DNA of 64,000 nucleotides from Sulfitobacter sp. 20_GPM-1509m (GCF_000620505.1 NZ_JIBC01000005.1:310001-374000); one strand, 5' to 3'; counted from the first letter of the stretch, positions 28,555 to 37,485 are shown. Notes: generated by a model from the letters alone, not told the origin. Program-made: numbers and translations.

Positions 28555-30024
28555 ATGATCTGGTCACTGGTAAAAATCATTCTGTTCGTCTGCGTCGTTG
28601 CGGCCATTGCCTTGGGCGCGGGCTTTCTGCTGGAAAGCCAGGGCGGCGTTCAGGTTGTCGTCGCGGGCACCGAATTCACGCTGGGGCCGCTTGAATCGGT
28701 CATGGCGCTGGTGGTGCTGGTGTTCTTGGTCTGGCTGCTGATCAAGGTGATCGGCGCGCTGATCGCGGTCTGGCATTTCCTTAACGGTGACGAAACTGCG
28801 ATCACCCGCTATTTCGCGCGCAACCGTCAGGCCAAGGGCTTTGACGCGCTGGCCGAAGGCATGATGGCGCTGGCCTCGGGCGAGGGTCGCATGGCGATGA
28901 CCAAGGCGGCGAAGGCTGAAAAATACCTGAAACGGCCCGAGCTGACCGACCTGCTGACCGCCCAGGCGGCCGAGATGTCGGGCGACCGGCGCAAGGCCGA
29001 GCAGAGCTATCGCAAGCTGATCCAGAACGAACAGACCCGCTTTGTCGGGGTGCGTGGGATCATGAAGCAGAAGCTGGCCGAAGGCGACACGGCCACCGCG
29101 ATGGAGCTGGCCAAGAAGGCGTTCGCGCTGAAACCGCGCCACGCGGAAACCGGCGATGTGCTGTTGAAACTGCAAGCGCAGTCCTCCGATTGGGCAGGGG
29201 CGCGCAACACCCTGCACACCAAGCTGAAAACCGGCGCATTGCCGCGTGATGTACATAAACGGCGCGATGCTGTACTTGCTTTGTCCGAGGCCAAGCAGGT
29301 GTTCGAGGCCGACCAGACCATCGAGGCCCGCGAGGCCGCGATCGAGGCCAACCGCCTGTCGCCCGACCTGATCCCAGCCGCGGTGATGGCTGCGCAGGCC
29401 TATATCGAGCAGGGCAACAAGAAATACGCGACCCGCGTGATCAAGAAAGCCTGGGAGGCGATGCCGCATCCCGATCTGGCCGCCACCTTTGCCGCGATTG
29501 AACCCGAAGAAGACGCCGCCGCGCGGATGAAACGGTTCCAAACGCTGACCAAGCTGCACCGCGACCATGCCGAAACGCGGATGTTGCTGGCCGAACTGCA
29601 CATCGCCAACGAGGATTTCCCGCAAGCGCGCCGCGATCTGGGGGATCTGTTCGAAACCGATCCCACCGCCCGCGTGGCGACCTTGCTGGCCGCCATTGAA
29701 CGTGGTGAAGGCGCGCCCGACAACGTGGTCAAGGGATGGCTGACCCGCGCCTTGACCGTGCCGCGTGGCCCGCAGTGGGTCTGTGAGAACTGCCTGCACA
29801 TCCATGCCAACTGGCAACCCGTCTGCGAGAACTGCGAAAGCTTTGACACGCTGGCGTGGATCAAACCGCCCATGGCCGAGGTCGCCATGCCCGGCAGCAT
29901 CGGGATGTTGCCGATGATCGTCGGCAACCCGGAACCACAGCCTGCACCCGACCTGACGATGATCGAGGATGCCGAGCTGTTGGACTCGGACGCGCCTGAT
30001 CCGACGGACACACCACGCAGCTGA
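28555..30024 (+). CDS. hemY: haem biosynthesis protein HemY (TPR membrane protein)
   Basis: The 489-residue protein has two N-terminal membrane helices (about 3-23 and 43-66) with the HemY_N segment GGVQVVVAGTEFTLGPLESV, then tetratricopeptide-like repeats through about residue 390. A C-terminal four-cysteine knuckle, WVCENCLHIHANWQPVCENC, looks able to bind zinc and appears in alphaproteobacterial relatives. This HemY is a structural protein of the hemX-hemY type, not the oxygen-dependent protoporphyrinogen oxidase of Gram-positives. It closes the hemD operon at a strong terminator. Confidence 0.85.
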   Translation: MIWSLVKIILFVCVVAAIALGAGFLLESQGGVQVVVAGTEFTLGPLESVMALVVLVFLVWLLIKVIGALIAVWHFLNGDETAITRYFARNRQAKGFDALAEGMMALASGEGRMAMTKAAKAEKYLKRPELTDLLTAQAAEMSGDRRKAEQSYRKLIQNEQTRFVGVRGIMKQKLAEGDTATAMELAKKAFALKPRHAETGDVLLKLQAQSSDWAGARNTLHTKLKTGALPRDVHKRRDAVLALSEAKQVFEADQTIEAREAAIEANRLSPDLIPAAVMAAQAYIEQGNKKYATRVIKKAWEAMPHPDLAATFAAIEPEEDAAARMKRFQTLTKLHRDHAETRMLLAELHIANEDFPQARRDLGDLFETDPTARVATLLAAIERGEGAPDNVVKGWLTRALTVPRGPQWVCENCLHIHANWQPVCENCESFDTLAWIKPPMAEVAMPGSIGMLPMIVGNPEPQPAPDLTMIEDAELLDSDAPDPTDTPRS

Positions 30025-30033
30025 TCACACAGC

Positions 30034-30067
30034 AAAAAGGCCGCAGGGGAAACTCTGCGGCCTTTTT
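30034..30067. terminator. bidirectional rho-independent terminator
   Basis: AAAAAGGCCGCAG (30034-30046) pairs perfectly with CTGCGGCCTTTTT (30055-30067), giving an A-run on one side and a T-run on the other. It serves hemY on the plus strand and ahcY on the minus strand. Confidence 0.93.
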
Positions 30068-30126
30068 ATTATTGTTCCGCCTCCGCCCGACGATCAAGCC
30101 GGGCAGGAGCATGTCACCAAGTCCAA

Positions 30127-31518
30127 TCAGTAACGGTAGTGTTCCGGCTTGAACGGACCTTCGGGCGTGACGCCTATATAGGCGGCTTGCTCGGCGTTCA
30201 GTTCGGTCAGTTTGACACCGATTTTTGCCAGATGCAGGCGGGCGACTTTTTCGTCCAGATGCTTGGGCAGGATGTAGACGTCGTTTTCGTAGTTGTCGCC
30301 ACGTGTCCACAGTTCGATCTGTGCCAGAACCTGGTTGGTAAAGCTGGCGGACATCACGAACGACGGGTGACCGGTGGCGTTGCCAAGGTTCAGCAAGCGG
30401 CCCTCGGACAGCAGGATCAGACGGTGCCCGTTGGGCATCTCGATCATGTCCACCTGTTCCTTGATGTTGGTCCATTTGTGGTTTTTCAGGGCAGCAACCT
30501 GAATTTCATTGTCAAAGTGGCCGATGTTGCCAACGATGGCCATGTCCTTCATCTCGCGCATGTGCTCGATGCGGATCACGTCCTTGTTGCCGGTGGTGGT
30601 GATAAAGATGTCGGCGTCCGCCACAACGTCTTCCAGCAGCACAACCTCGAAACCATCCATCGCCGCTTGCAGGGCGCAGATCGGATCAACCTCGGTGACT
30701 TTCACGCGGGCACCGGCACCGCGCAGCGATGCGGCCGAACCTTTGCCAACGTCGCCGTAACCCATGACGACAGCAACCTTGCCGGCCATCATGGTGTCAG
30801 TGGCGCGGCGGATGCCGTCAACCAGCGATTCCTTGCAACCGTATTTGTTGTCGAACTTCGACTTGGTGACCGAGTCGTTCACGTTGATCGCGGGGAAGGG
30901 GAGCTGACCCTGTTTTTTCAGGTCATACAGACGGTGCACGCCCGTGGTGGTTTCTTCCGAGACGCCCACGATCTGCGTGCGCATCTTGGTGAACCAGCCG
31001 GGGCTGGCGGCCATGCGTTTTTTGATCTGGGCGAAAATCGCCTCTTCCTCTTCCGATTTCGGAATGGCGATCAGCTCGTCCTCACCCTGTTCAACGCGCG
31101 CGCCCAGCAGGATGTACAGCGTGGCGTCGCCGCCATCGTCCAGGATCAGGTTGGGGCCGTCTTCGAACATGAACGACTTGTCCAGGTAATCCCAATGCTC
31201 GACCAGCGACTGACCTTTGATGGCAAAGACGGGCACGCCGCTGGCTGCGATGGCCGCCGCCGCGTGGTCCTGCGTCGAGAAGATGTTGCACGATGCCCAA
31301 CGCACGTCCGCGCCCAGCGCGACCAGCGTTTCGATCAGAACCGCGGTCTGGATCGTCATGTGCAGGGACCCGACAATACGCGACCCTTTCAATGGTTTGC
31401 TTTCGCCGTATTCCTCGCGCAGGGCCATCAGCCCCGGCATTTCGGTTTCGGCGATGTCCAGTTCCTTGCGGCCATATTCGGCCAGCGCGATGTCCTTGAC
31501 GATATAGTCGTTTGCCAT
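30127..31518 (-). CDS. ahcY: adenosylhomocysteinase
   Basis: The 463-residue enzyme splits S-adenosylhomocysteine into homocysteine and adenosine, clearing the product of all SAM-dependent methylations. It has the NAD-binding motif [35 protein letters not shown] with the active-site lysine region, and the C-terminal [12 protein letters not shown]. Length matches the proteobacterial form with the 40-residue insert. GAGGGCC precedes the ATG within a 10-base palindrome. In Rhodobacter capsulatus ahcY lies near regA, and the same neighbourhood is seen here about 2 kb away. Confidence 0.98.
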   Translation of the reverse strand: MANDYIVKDIALAEYGRKELDIAETEMPGLMALREEYGESKPLKGSRIVGSLHMTIQTAVLIETLVALGADVRWASCNIFSTQDHAAAAIAASGVPVFAIKGQSLVEHWDYLDKSFMFEDGPNLILDDGGDATLYILLGARVEQGEDELIAIPKSEEEEAIFAQIKKRMAASPGWFTKMRTQIVGVSEETTTGVHRLYDLKKQGQLPFPAINVNDSVTKSKFDNKYGCKESLVDGIRRATDTMMAGKVAVVMGYGDVGKGSAASLRGAGARVKVTEVDPICALQAAMDGFEVVLLEDVVADADIFITTTGNKDVIRIEHMREMKDMAIVGNIGHFDNEIQVAALKNHKWTNIKEQVDMIEMPNGHRLILLSEGRLLNLGNATGHPSFVMSASFTNQVLAQIELWTRGDNYENDVYILPKHLDEKVARLHLAKIGVKLTELNAEQAAYIGVTPEGPFKPEHYRY

Positions 31519-31528
31519 GAGGGCCCTC
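31519..31528 (-). promoter_or_regulatory. palindromic ribosome-binding site of ahcY
   Basis: GAGGGCCCTC is a perfect 10-base palindrome directly abutting the ahcY ATG and contains its Shine-Dalgarno sequence. It could pair between transcripts or bind a protein; a simple intramolecular hairpin would be short. Confidence 0.3.
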
Positions 31529-31546
31529 GTGGGTGTTGTGAAATTT

Positions 31547-31569
31547 GGTCAGCGCATATCAGTCTGACC
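31547..31569 (-). promoter_or_regulatory. inverted repeat in the ahcY leader or promoter
   Basis: GGTCAG (31547-31552) and CTGACC (31564-31569) are perfect complements with an 11-base spacer, 29-51 bases before the ahcY start. The size fits a helix-turn-helix operator. In R. capsulatus ahcY is controlled by the LysR protein HvrB, which was not found in this window; the regulator here is unknown. Confidence 0.35.
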
Positions 31570-31690
31570 CTTTCTAAACAATGGATAACCCCATGCATGT
31601 AACGCCAATGCGATGCCGCAGGGCCATTGGCCATGACAAAACCGGCCAGGCGGGTGCCGGGCCGGTCAGGATAATCAAATGATTTCAGGG

Positions 31691-31981
31691 TTAATCGGTC
31701 AGCAGCGCCAGAACTTCGTCGGCGTTCTTGTCGCCGTTCCAGTCCTCACCGGTTTCCAGCACACAGCTGTTGCCGTCGGGCAGATACTGAACCAGCGTCC
31801 ATGTTCCGTTCCGTTCGGACGCCCAGATCTGGGTGTCTTTGGCGTCCTGACCGGCAACGGGTGTTTCACCGTACCAATCGGTCAACGAAGCTTCCATTTC
31901 GGCGCTGGACATGCAGGTGCTGTCGGCCAGTGCGGTCGAGGCAGTGAAAATCAGTGCGGCAATGGTCAAAACGGGTTTCAT
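31691..31981 (-). CDS. small predicted periplasmic protein
   Basis: The 96-residue protein starts with a Sec signal peptide (MKPVLTIAALIFTASTALAD, cleavage likely after ALA) and leaves a mature domain of about 76 residues with two cysteines that may form a disulfide. AAGGAG is six bases before the ATG at 31981, favouring this over one five codons upstream. It ends 172 bases upstream of ahcY on the same strand and might share transcription with it. I recognise no family. Confidence 0.6.
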   Translation of the reverse strand: MKPVLTIAALIFTASTALADSTCMSSAEMEASLTDWYGETPVAGQDAKDTQIWASERNGTWTLVQYLPDGNSCVLETGEDWNGDKNADEVLALLTD

Positions 31982-32048
31982 GATATGCTCCTTCAAGGAT
32001 AGAACACTGTCAGGCCAAATATGGTTCCGTTCTTTTGCAAGAGGTTAC

Positions 32049-32657
32049 ATGGCACGCGCATCGAAATCCGCACCCAGAGCGTGGCAAAGGATGCTGTCGG
32101 GGCGGCGGCTGGACCTGCTGGACCCGACCCCCGTGGACATCGAGATCGAGGATATTGCTCACGGTCTGGCCTTTGTTGCGCGGTGGAACGGGCAGACGCG
32201 GGGCGACTATGCCTATTCGGTGGCGGAACACTCGTTGCTGGTGGAAACCATCTATGGCCGCATCGCGCCCAATGCCCCTGCAAAGTGGCGACTTGCGGCG
32301 CTTTTGCATGACGCGCCCGAATATGTGATCGGCGACATGATCTCGCCGGTAAAGGCGGCCATCGGGCCAAGTTACGGCGTTCTGGACGAGCGGTTGGAGG
32401 CAGCCGTGCATTTGCGTTTTGGCCTGCCCGCCAAAGTGCCCGTGGCGGTCAAGAAACAGATCAAGCGCGCCGACACCGTCAGCGCGTGGATGGAAGCGAC
32501 CGAGATTGCCGGATTCTCGAACGCCGAAGCTGACAAGATTTTCGGGAAGCCGGACCCCGACCTGATGGATGGCCTTTCAATCATCCTGCGCCCACCCGTC
32601 GAGACCCGCGCAGATTTCACCGCACGCCATGCGGAATTGCTGAGGAGTTTACCATGA
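32049..32657 (+). CDS. HD-domain phosphohydrolase (YfbR-like)
   Basis: The 202-residue protein has the HD metal-binding series: YSVAEHSLLVETI, then ALLHDAPEYVIGDM and a later aspartate (KRADTVSAWMEA). This matches YfbR-type 5'-deoxynucleotidases and related phosphohydrolases that act on nucleoside monophosphates. The N-terminal RLDLLDPTPVDIEIEDIAHGLA is a conserved lead-in. The start at 32049 follows AAGAGG; the frame extends further upstream but would overlap the promoter of the small divergent gene. Its stop overlaps the ATG of the GNAT gene (ATGA). Confidence 0.8.
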   Translation: MARASKSAPRAWQRMLSGRRLDLLDPTPVDIEIEDIAHGLAFVARWNGQTRGDYAYSVAEHSLLVETIYGRIAPNAPAKWRLAALLHDAPEYVIGDMISPVKAAIGPSYGVLDERLEAAVHLRFGLPAKVPVAVKKQIKRADTVSAWMEATEIAGFSNAEADKIFGKPDPDLMDGLSIILRPPVETRADFTARHAELLRSLP

Positions 32658-33142
32658 TTCATGTTCGCCAAGCCACGACGCTGGATGCGTCATCCATGGC
32701 AGATCTGCTGAACGCCATTATTGAAAAGGGCGGCACAACGGCTTTGACCCGCACCGTGACGGCCGCGGACATCAAGGAACGGATGGCGGCGCAAGGTGAC
32801 CGTGCGGTGTGGCAGGTGGCGGTGGATGAAGCCGAAGCGGTTGTGGGATTTCAATGGATTGCGCCCAACGCAAAACTGCCGCCCGAAGCCTGCGACATCG
32901 CCAGCTTCGTGCAGATCGGGCGCACGGGGCTGGGCATCGGGTCGGCGCTGTTTGATGCGACGCGCAAGGCCGCCGCGCGGCTGGGCTATGACTGGATCAA
33001 CGCCACCATCCGCGCCGACAACGAGGGCGGGCTGACCTATTACCAAAGCCGGGGCTTTCGCGACTGGGCTTTTGACGAGGGTGTGACGCTGGACAGCGGT
33101 CAGGTGGTCAACAAGATCAGCAAACGGTTTGACCTGAAATAA
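32654..33142 (+). CDS. GNAT-family N-acetyltransferase
   Basis: The 162-residue protein has the GNAT fold: MIHVRQATTLDASSMADLLN at the start, the acetyl-CoA loop IGRTGLGIGSALFDATRKAA (about 92-111) and the late NATIRADNEGGLTYYQSRGF. Proteins of this shape resemble the phosphinothricin/amino-acid acetyltransferase group, but the acceptor is unknown. It is translationally coupled to the HD gene (ATGA) and convergent with regA, with an 11-base gap and no visible terminator. Confidence 0.8.
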   Translation: MIHVRQATTLDASSMADLLNAIIEKGGTTALTRTVTAADIKERMAAQGDRAVWQVAVDEAEAVVGFQWIAPNAKLPPEACDIASFVQIGRTGLGIGSALFDATRKAAARLGYDWINATIRADNEGGLTYYQSRGFRDWAFDEGVTLDSGQVVNKISKRFDLK

Positions 33143-33153
33143 TCAGCAAACAA

Positions 33154-33708
33154 TCAGCGCGGCGACCGTTTCGCCAGAATGCGCTGCAAGGTCCGGCGGT
33201 GCATGTTCAACCGCCGCGCGGTTTCGCTGACATTGCGGTCGCACAGCTCGTACACCCGCTGGATATGTTCCCAGCGCACACGGTCCGCGCTCATCGGGTT
33301 TTCCGGCGGCGGGGGCAGATCATCGCCCCGTGCCAGCAGGGCGTTGGTGATGTCGGTGGCATCCGCAGGTTTCGACAGATAGTCGGTCGCGCCGATCTTG
33401 ACGGCGGCCACGGCGGTGGCAATTGCGCCGTATCCGGTCAGCACGACAACGCGGGCATCGGGGCGGCGTTCACGCAGAACTTCGACGATATCCAGACCAT
33501 TGCCGTCCTCAAGCCGCAGGTCGACCACCGCATAGGCGGGGGGGCGTGCGGTGGCGATGGCACGGCCGGCGGCCACGGAATCGGCGGTTTCAACATCAAA
33601 CCCGCGTTTTTCCATCGCCTTGGCCAGACGCCGGAGAAACGGCTCGTCGTCGTCAACCAGCAGCAGCGACTTGTCTTCACCGATATCTTCGGGGTTCACC
33701 TCGGCCAT
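33154..33708 (-). CDS. regA: redox response regulator RegA (PrrA/ActR)
   Basis: The 184-residue regulator has a receiver domain with Asp63 as phosphorylation site (AYAVVDLRLEDGNGLD), the acidic pair in LLLVDDDEP and the conserved lysine in YLSKPAD, a four-proline hinge (PPPP, about 144) and the highly conserved Fis-like helix-turn-helix NVSETARRLNMHRRTLQRIL. With the sensor RegB it controls photosynthesis, carbon and nitrogen fixation, and respiration genes in alphaproteobacteria. AGGAGA supports the start at 33708. It is 67 bases downstream of senC on the same strand. Confidence 0.93.
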   Translation of the reverse strand: MAEVNPEDIGEDKSLLLVDDDEPFLRRLAKAMEKRGFDVETADSVAAGRAIATARPPAYAVVDLRLEDGNGLDIVEVLRERRPDARVVVLTGYGAIATAVAAVKIGATDYLSKPADATDITNALLARGDDLPPPPENPMSADRVRWEHIQRVYELCDRNVSETARRLNMHRRTLQRILAKRSPR

Positions 33709-33775
33709 GCCGTCTCTCCTGCATGAAATCTCTGTCCGCAACTATGTAGCGCGGCGCCCTCCGCGTCAAACGCGA

Positions 33776-34393
33776 CTACGACCGGTCAACAAAGCACTGA
33801 ACCCGCTCTGCCATCTGTTCCGGTGTCACTTCGCGGCGGAAGAAGTCGACAAACCCGACCTCTGGCAACACCAGATAGGTGAATGTCGAATGGTCGACAA
33901 GGTACAGGTCGTCATCGGACGGGTGCGCCTGGTAGAAGGTTTTGTAGGCCTGGCTTGCGGCTTTGATCTGCTCGGGGGATCCGGTCAGGCCGATCATTTT
34001 CTCATGCATCGCATCCGCGTATTCACCAACAACTTCGGGTGTGTCCCGTTGGGGGTCGACCGAGATAAAGACGCCTGTGGTCGAAATGCCCTTGTCTTGC
34101 AGAATGTCGATGGCATCCGCATTGCGCGCCACGTCAAAGGGGCAGACATCGGGGCAGAAGGTATAGCCGAAATAGACCAGCGACGGCTCGGTGATCACAT
34201 CGGTGTCGATCACGGTTTCGCCCTTGCTGTTCAGCAACTCGAACGGGCCGCCGATCTGACCTGCGCCGCCGGCAACTGCACTGCCGCGGCACTGGGCGAA
34301 CTGGTCGTCATCGCCTGAACGGGTGAACAGATAGGTGCCGCCAACCAAGGCGATGGCGACAACAGCGGCAAGAATGGCAACAAGACGGGTCAT
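33776..34393 (-). CDS. senC: SCO1/SenC/PrrC copper-binding protein
   Basis: The 205-residue protein has an N-terminal membrane anchor (about 4-22) and a periplasmic thioredoxin-like domain. The copper ligands are present: Cys80 and Cys84 in FCPDVCPFD and His168 in LVDHSTF. SenC/PrrC delivers copper to the CuA or CuB site of cytochrome oxidases and helps relay the redox signal to RegB. Its place between regA and the divergent regB reproduces the regB/senC-regA cluster of Rhodobacter. Confidence 0.9.
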   Translation of the reverse strand: MTRLVAILAAVVAIALVGGTYLFTRSGDDDQFAQCRGSAVAGGAGQIGGPFELLNSKGETVIDTDVITEPSLVYFGYTFCPDVCPFDVARNADAIDILQDKGISTTGVFISVDPQRDTPEVVGEYADAMHEKMIGLTGSPEQIKAASQAYKTFYQAHPSDDDLYLVDHSTFTYLVLPEVGFVDFFRREVTPEQMAERVQCFVDRS

Positions 34394-34487
34394 ATGAGCC
34401 TCGGGCTAAGGATTGCGCCGGTTGGCGCTGCGTGGAACACTGGTATTCAGCCCTAATGCGAATTTCAATCAACTGCATCGTGACATA

Positions 34488-35876
34488 ATGGCCCAGCCCG
34501 ACCTTGACCTGATGACACGCGCCCAGCGCTCCAGCTGGATACGTCTGCGTACGCTGATCCTGCTGCGCTGGGTGGCCATCATCGGGCAGTTGACCGCGAT
34601 CACCGTGGCACAGCGCCTGTACGGGCTGCAGCTGGAAGTCGGCCTGTGTTATCTGGCGATTGGCGTGTCGGTCATCGGCAACCTGATCGCGATCTTTGTC
34701 TTTCCCGAGAACAAGCGCCTGAGCGAGGTCGAGAACCTCATGATGGTGATGTTCGACCTGTTGCAGCTGGCGGTCCTGCTGTTCCTGACGGGCGGGCTGA
34801 ACAACCCCTTTGCGCTGCTGATGCTGGGACCTGTGACGATCTCGGCTGCCGTTCTGACCGCGCGGTCGGCGATCATGACCGGGGGCACCGCGATTGTTCT
34901 GGTGACAATCCTGTCGGAATACCACTTTCCGCTGCGCACCGATCAGGGGCTGATCCTGCGCATTCCCGATATTTTCGTGTTCGGCCAGTGGGCGGCGCTG
35001 GTCATCGCGATTGTCTTTATCGGAGCCTATTCGCGGCGGGTGACCTCGGAAATGGATTCGATGTCCGATGCTCTGTCCGCCACGCAAATGGCGCTGGCGC
35101 GGGAACAGAAGCTGACCGATCTGGGCGGTGTCGTGGCCGCTGCCGCACATGAACTGGGCACACCCCTGGCGACCATCAAACTGACCAGCGCCGAGCTGAT
35201 CGAAGAGCTGCGCGACACGCCAGAGCTGCGTGAGGATGCCGAACTGATCCGCGATCAGGCCGACCGTTGCCGCGACATCCTGCGCGACATGGGGCGGGCG
35301 GGCAAGGACGACCTGCACCTGCGTCAGGCCCCGCTGATGGCGTTGATCACCGAAGCCGCCGAACCGCACAGCCATCGCGGCAAACACATCCATTACACCC
35401 ACAACCCCGAAGCCGGGGACGAGATCGACCAGCCGTCGATCCTGCGCAAACCCGAGATTATCCACGGGCTGCGCAACCTGATCCAGAACGCGGTGGATTT
35501 CGCCACGGCCAACGTCTGGATCGAGGCAAACTGGACCGACACCATCATTTCGCTGCGCATCATGGACGACGGTCCCGGCTATCCTCCGCAGATGCTGGGG
35601 CGGATCGGGGACCCCTTTGTGAACCGCCGCCGGTCGCTGTCCGAGAAACAGGTGCGTCCGGCCTATGACGGCATGGGGCTGGGCCTGTTTATCGCCAAGA
35701 CGCTGTTGGAACGGGCAGGGGCGGAGTTAAATTTCGAAAACGGATCAGACCCTTACACGCCACCACAGCGCGTACGTCAGGCGCGTCTGGGCGCCATCGT
35801 CGAGGTTGTCTGGGCCCGCCGCAGTATCGAGGCGACCGCGTCCGAGCTGGGACCGAACCAGCGGTTTTCGTTGTAA
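34488..35876 (+). CDS. regB: redox sensor histidine kinase RegB (PrrB/ActS)
   Basis: The 462-residue membrane kinase has about six N-terminal helices (28-185). The quinone-sensing heptapeptide GGLNNPF is at 102-108, the phosphorylated His221 is in AAAHELGTPLATIKL, and the redox-active Cys261 is in DRCRDILRDMGRAGKDD. The ATPase domain has IQNAVDFA, DDGPGYP and GMGLGLFIAKTLLERAG. All sensory residues of RegB are present, so redox control by oxygen and quinone state is expected. The start at 34488 gives the usual length; a TTG further up at 34413 is possible but less likely. Confidence 0.93.
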   Translation: MAQPDLDLMTRAQRSSWIRLRTLILLRWVAIIGQLTAITVAQRLYGLQLEVGLCYLAIGVSVIGNLIAIFVFPENKRLSEVENLMMVMFDLLQLAVLLFLTGGLNNPFALLMLGPVTISAAVLTARSAIMTGGTAIVLVTILSEYHFPLRTDQGLILRIPDIFVFGQWAALVIAIVFIGAYSRRVTSEMDSMSDALSATQMALAREQKLTDLGGVVAAAAHELGTPLATIKLTSAELIEELRDTPELREDAELIRDQADRCRDILRDMGRAGKDDLHLRQAPLMALITEAAEPHSHRGKHIHYTHNPEAGDEIDQPSILRKPEIIHGLRNLIQNAVDFATANVWIEANWTDTIISLRIMDDGPGYPPQMLGRIGDPFVNRRRSLSEKQVRPAYDGMGLGLFIAKTLLERAGAELNFENGSDPYTPPQRVRQARLGAIVEVVWARRSIEATASELGPNQRFSL

Positions 35877-35889
35877 TGGTCCCCAAAAG

Positions 35890-35905
35890 TTAACCCTCTG
35901 TTAAC
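35890..35905 (+). promoter_or_regulatory. CtrA binding site (TTAA-N7-TTAAC)
   Basis: The sequence TTAACCCTCTGTTAAC matches the alphaproteobacterial CtrA full site, TTAA-N7-TTAAC, exactly; read with its flanks it is GTTAAC-N5-GTTAAC. It lies 48 bases before the ATG of the PAS-domain gene and 14 bases after the regB stop, where a promoter for that gene would be. Confidence 0.6.
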
Positions 35906-35952
35906 CTTTTGATGTTTTTGTCCGTCAGGTTCATTTTGAACTTGGGCGGATT

Positions 35953-37485
35953 ATGCCACTGATCGACATCATTACATTCGCACTTGTCGCGCTGGTCTCG
36001 GCCTTTGCCGCCTTGGTGCTGTTTGTGTGTCTGGACAAGATCCAGAAAAATGCCGCTGCTCATTTCGACAGCGAGATCAGCATTCTCTTTGACGACGGGC
36101 TTGCCAAACATTCCAATTCGGCGGCGCTTGTGGCGTTTGGTTGCGACCTGGAGGCGCTGACCTGGGATCTGATGTACAGGCAATTGCGGCACCGTTTCAA
36201 ACTTCTGCCATCCGACCCCGCACAATTGTCCGAAGGGGTGCATTACCTGCGGGCGCATATGGTCGGCGATACCGGCCTGCTGACTCTGGAAAAACGCGGC
36301 GCCATGGTCGAGCTGAGCCTGCCGGCCACAACAGAACTGAGCGTGGGTCAATCCGAGCGGCTGCTGGTTCTGCAATCCAAGATCGACACGCTGGAACGCT
36401 CGTGCGGCTCCGCGCCCTATCCGATGTGGCAAAAGGACGAAAAGGGCACACTGATCTGGTCGAACACCGCCTATGACGAACTGGAACGCAGTGTCGACCA
36501 GAGCGCGGGCGGGACCAGCGCGCTGTTTGATGACGTGCTGGGGTCCGCGCCCGCGCCGGTTCATCGCCGTGTGGCCATCACCACGAAACCGGACGGGCAG
36601 GTTCATTGGTATGACACGTCGCTCAAGGATATGGATGGGCTGACTGTTGCCCATGCGGTCAATATCGACGCCGTAATCGACGCCGAAGTTGCCCAGCGCA
36701 ATTTCGTGCAAACGCTGGCCAAGACATTTGCGCAACTGTCGATCGGTCTGGCCATTTTTGATCGCAAGGGACAGCTTGCGCTGTTCAACCCCGCTTTGGT
36801 CGACCTGACGCGGCTGCCCGCCGAATTTCTCAGCACGCGCCCCGATTTGCTGTCCTTCTTTGACCGGCTGCGGGAAAACCGCATGATGCCCGAACCCAAG
36901 AACTATGGATCATGGCGCCAGGAAATCGCCGACCTGATCAAGGCGGCTGCCGATGGGCGCTATCTTGAGACCTGGACCCTGGAATCGGGCCAGACATATC
37001 GCATCAGCGGCAAACCGCATCCGGACCGCGCGGTGGCCTTTCTGATCGAGGACATCACAGCGCAGGTCAACATAACCCGGAATTTCCGCGCCGAACTGGA
37101 CATGGGTCAATCCATGATGGACGCCCTGTCCGAAGGGCTGGCCGTGTTTTCCCCGGCGGGTGTTCTGTCCCTGTGCAACCGCGTCTATTCCGAGATGTGG
37201 GGTTTTGACCCCGACCGCAGCTTTGCGGACATCACAATCAACGATTCCGTAAATGTCTGGCAGGCCAACTGCATGCCAACCACGGCATGGCGGGACATAT
37301 CCGATTTCATCAAATCCTCCGGCCCGCGCAAGGAATGGAGCGTCGCGATCCAGACCAGAGCCGGCAACACGATCAGATGCACTGTCACACCCGTGACGGG
37401 GGGCGCCACGATGGTGCAGTTCCACATGTTGGAAGACACAGTTTCCACGCCGCCCGAAGCGATGAAAGTGGCACGCACCGGCTAG
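35953..37485 (+). CDS. PAS-domain membrane protein without kinase domain (candidate DivL)
   Basis: The 510-residue protein has one N-terminal membrane helix (about 5-28), a linker with coiled-coil potential near 130-150 and two or three PAS-like segments (about 150-230, 255-370 with IGLAIFDRKGQLALFNPALV, and 380-495 with EGLAVFSPAGVLSLCNRVYSEMWG). It ends without any histidine-kinase H-box or ATPase domain. From memory, the DivL homologues of Rhodobacter capsulatus and relatives are PAS proteins of this kind that act on the CckA-ChpT-CtrA phosphorelay. A perfect CtrA site upstream supports that link. Identity as DivL is an inference; no in-frame continuation of a kinase was seen after the stop. 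Confidence 0.6.
   Translation: MPLIDIITFALVALVSAFAALVLFVCLDKIQKNAAAHFDSEISILFDDGLAKHSNSAALVAFGCDLEALTWDLMYRQLRHRFKLLPSDPAQLSEGVHYLRAHMVGDTGLLTLEKRGAMVELSLPATTELSVGQSERLLVLQSKIDTLERSCGSAPYPMWQKDEKGTLIWSNTAYDELERSVDQSAGGTSALFDDVLGSAPAPVHRRVAITTKPDGQVHWYDTSLKDMDGLTVAHAVNIDAVIDAEVAQRNFVQTLAKTFAQLSIGLAIFDRKGQLALFNPALVDLTRLPAEFLSTRPDLLSFFDRLRENRMMPEPKNYGSWRQEIADLIKAAADGRYLETWTLESGQTYRISGKPHPDRAVAFLIEDITAQVNITRNFRAELDMGQSMMDALSEGLAVFSPAGVLSLCNRVYSEMWGFDPDRSFADITINDSVNVWQANCMPTTAWRDISDFIKSSGPRKEWSVAIQTRAGNTIRCTVTPVTGGATMVQFHMLEDTVSTPPEAMKVARTG

Noticed and set aside
28555-30024. HemY as protoporphyrinogen oxidase
   Set aside because: No FAD-binding motif; the protein is a TPR membrane protein, and HemJ in this window fills the oxidase step.
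31519-31690. SAH or SAM-type riboswitch before ahcY
   Set aside because: The leader is short and I could not match any conserved riboswitch core; only simple inverted repeats are present.
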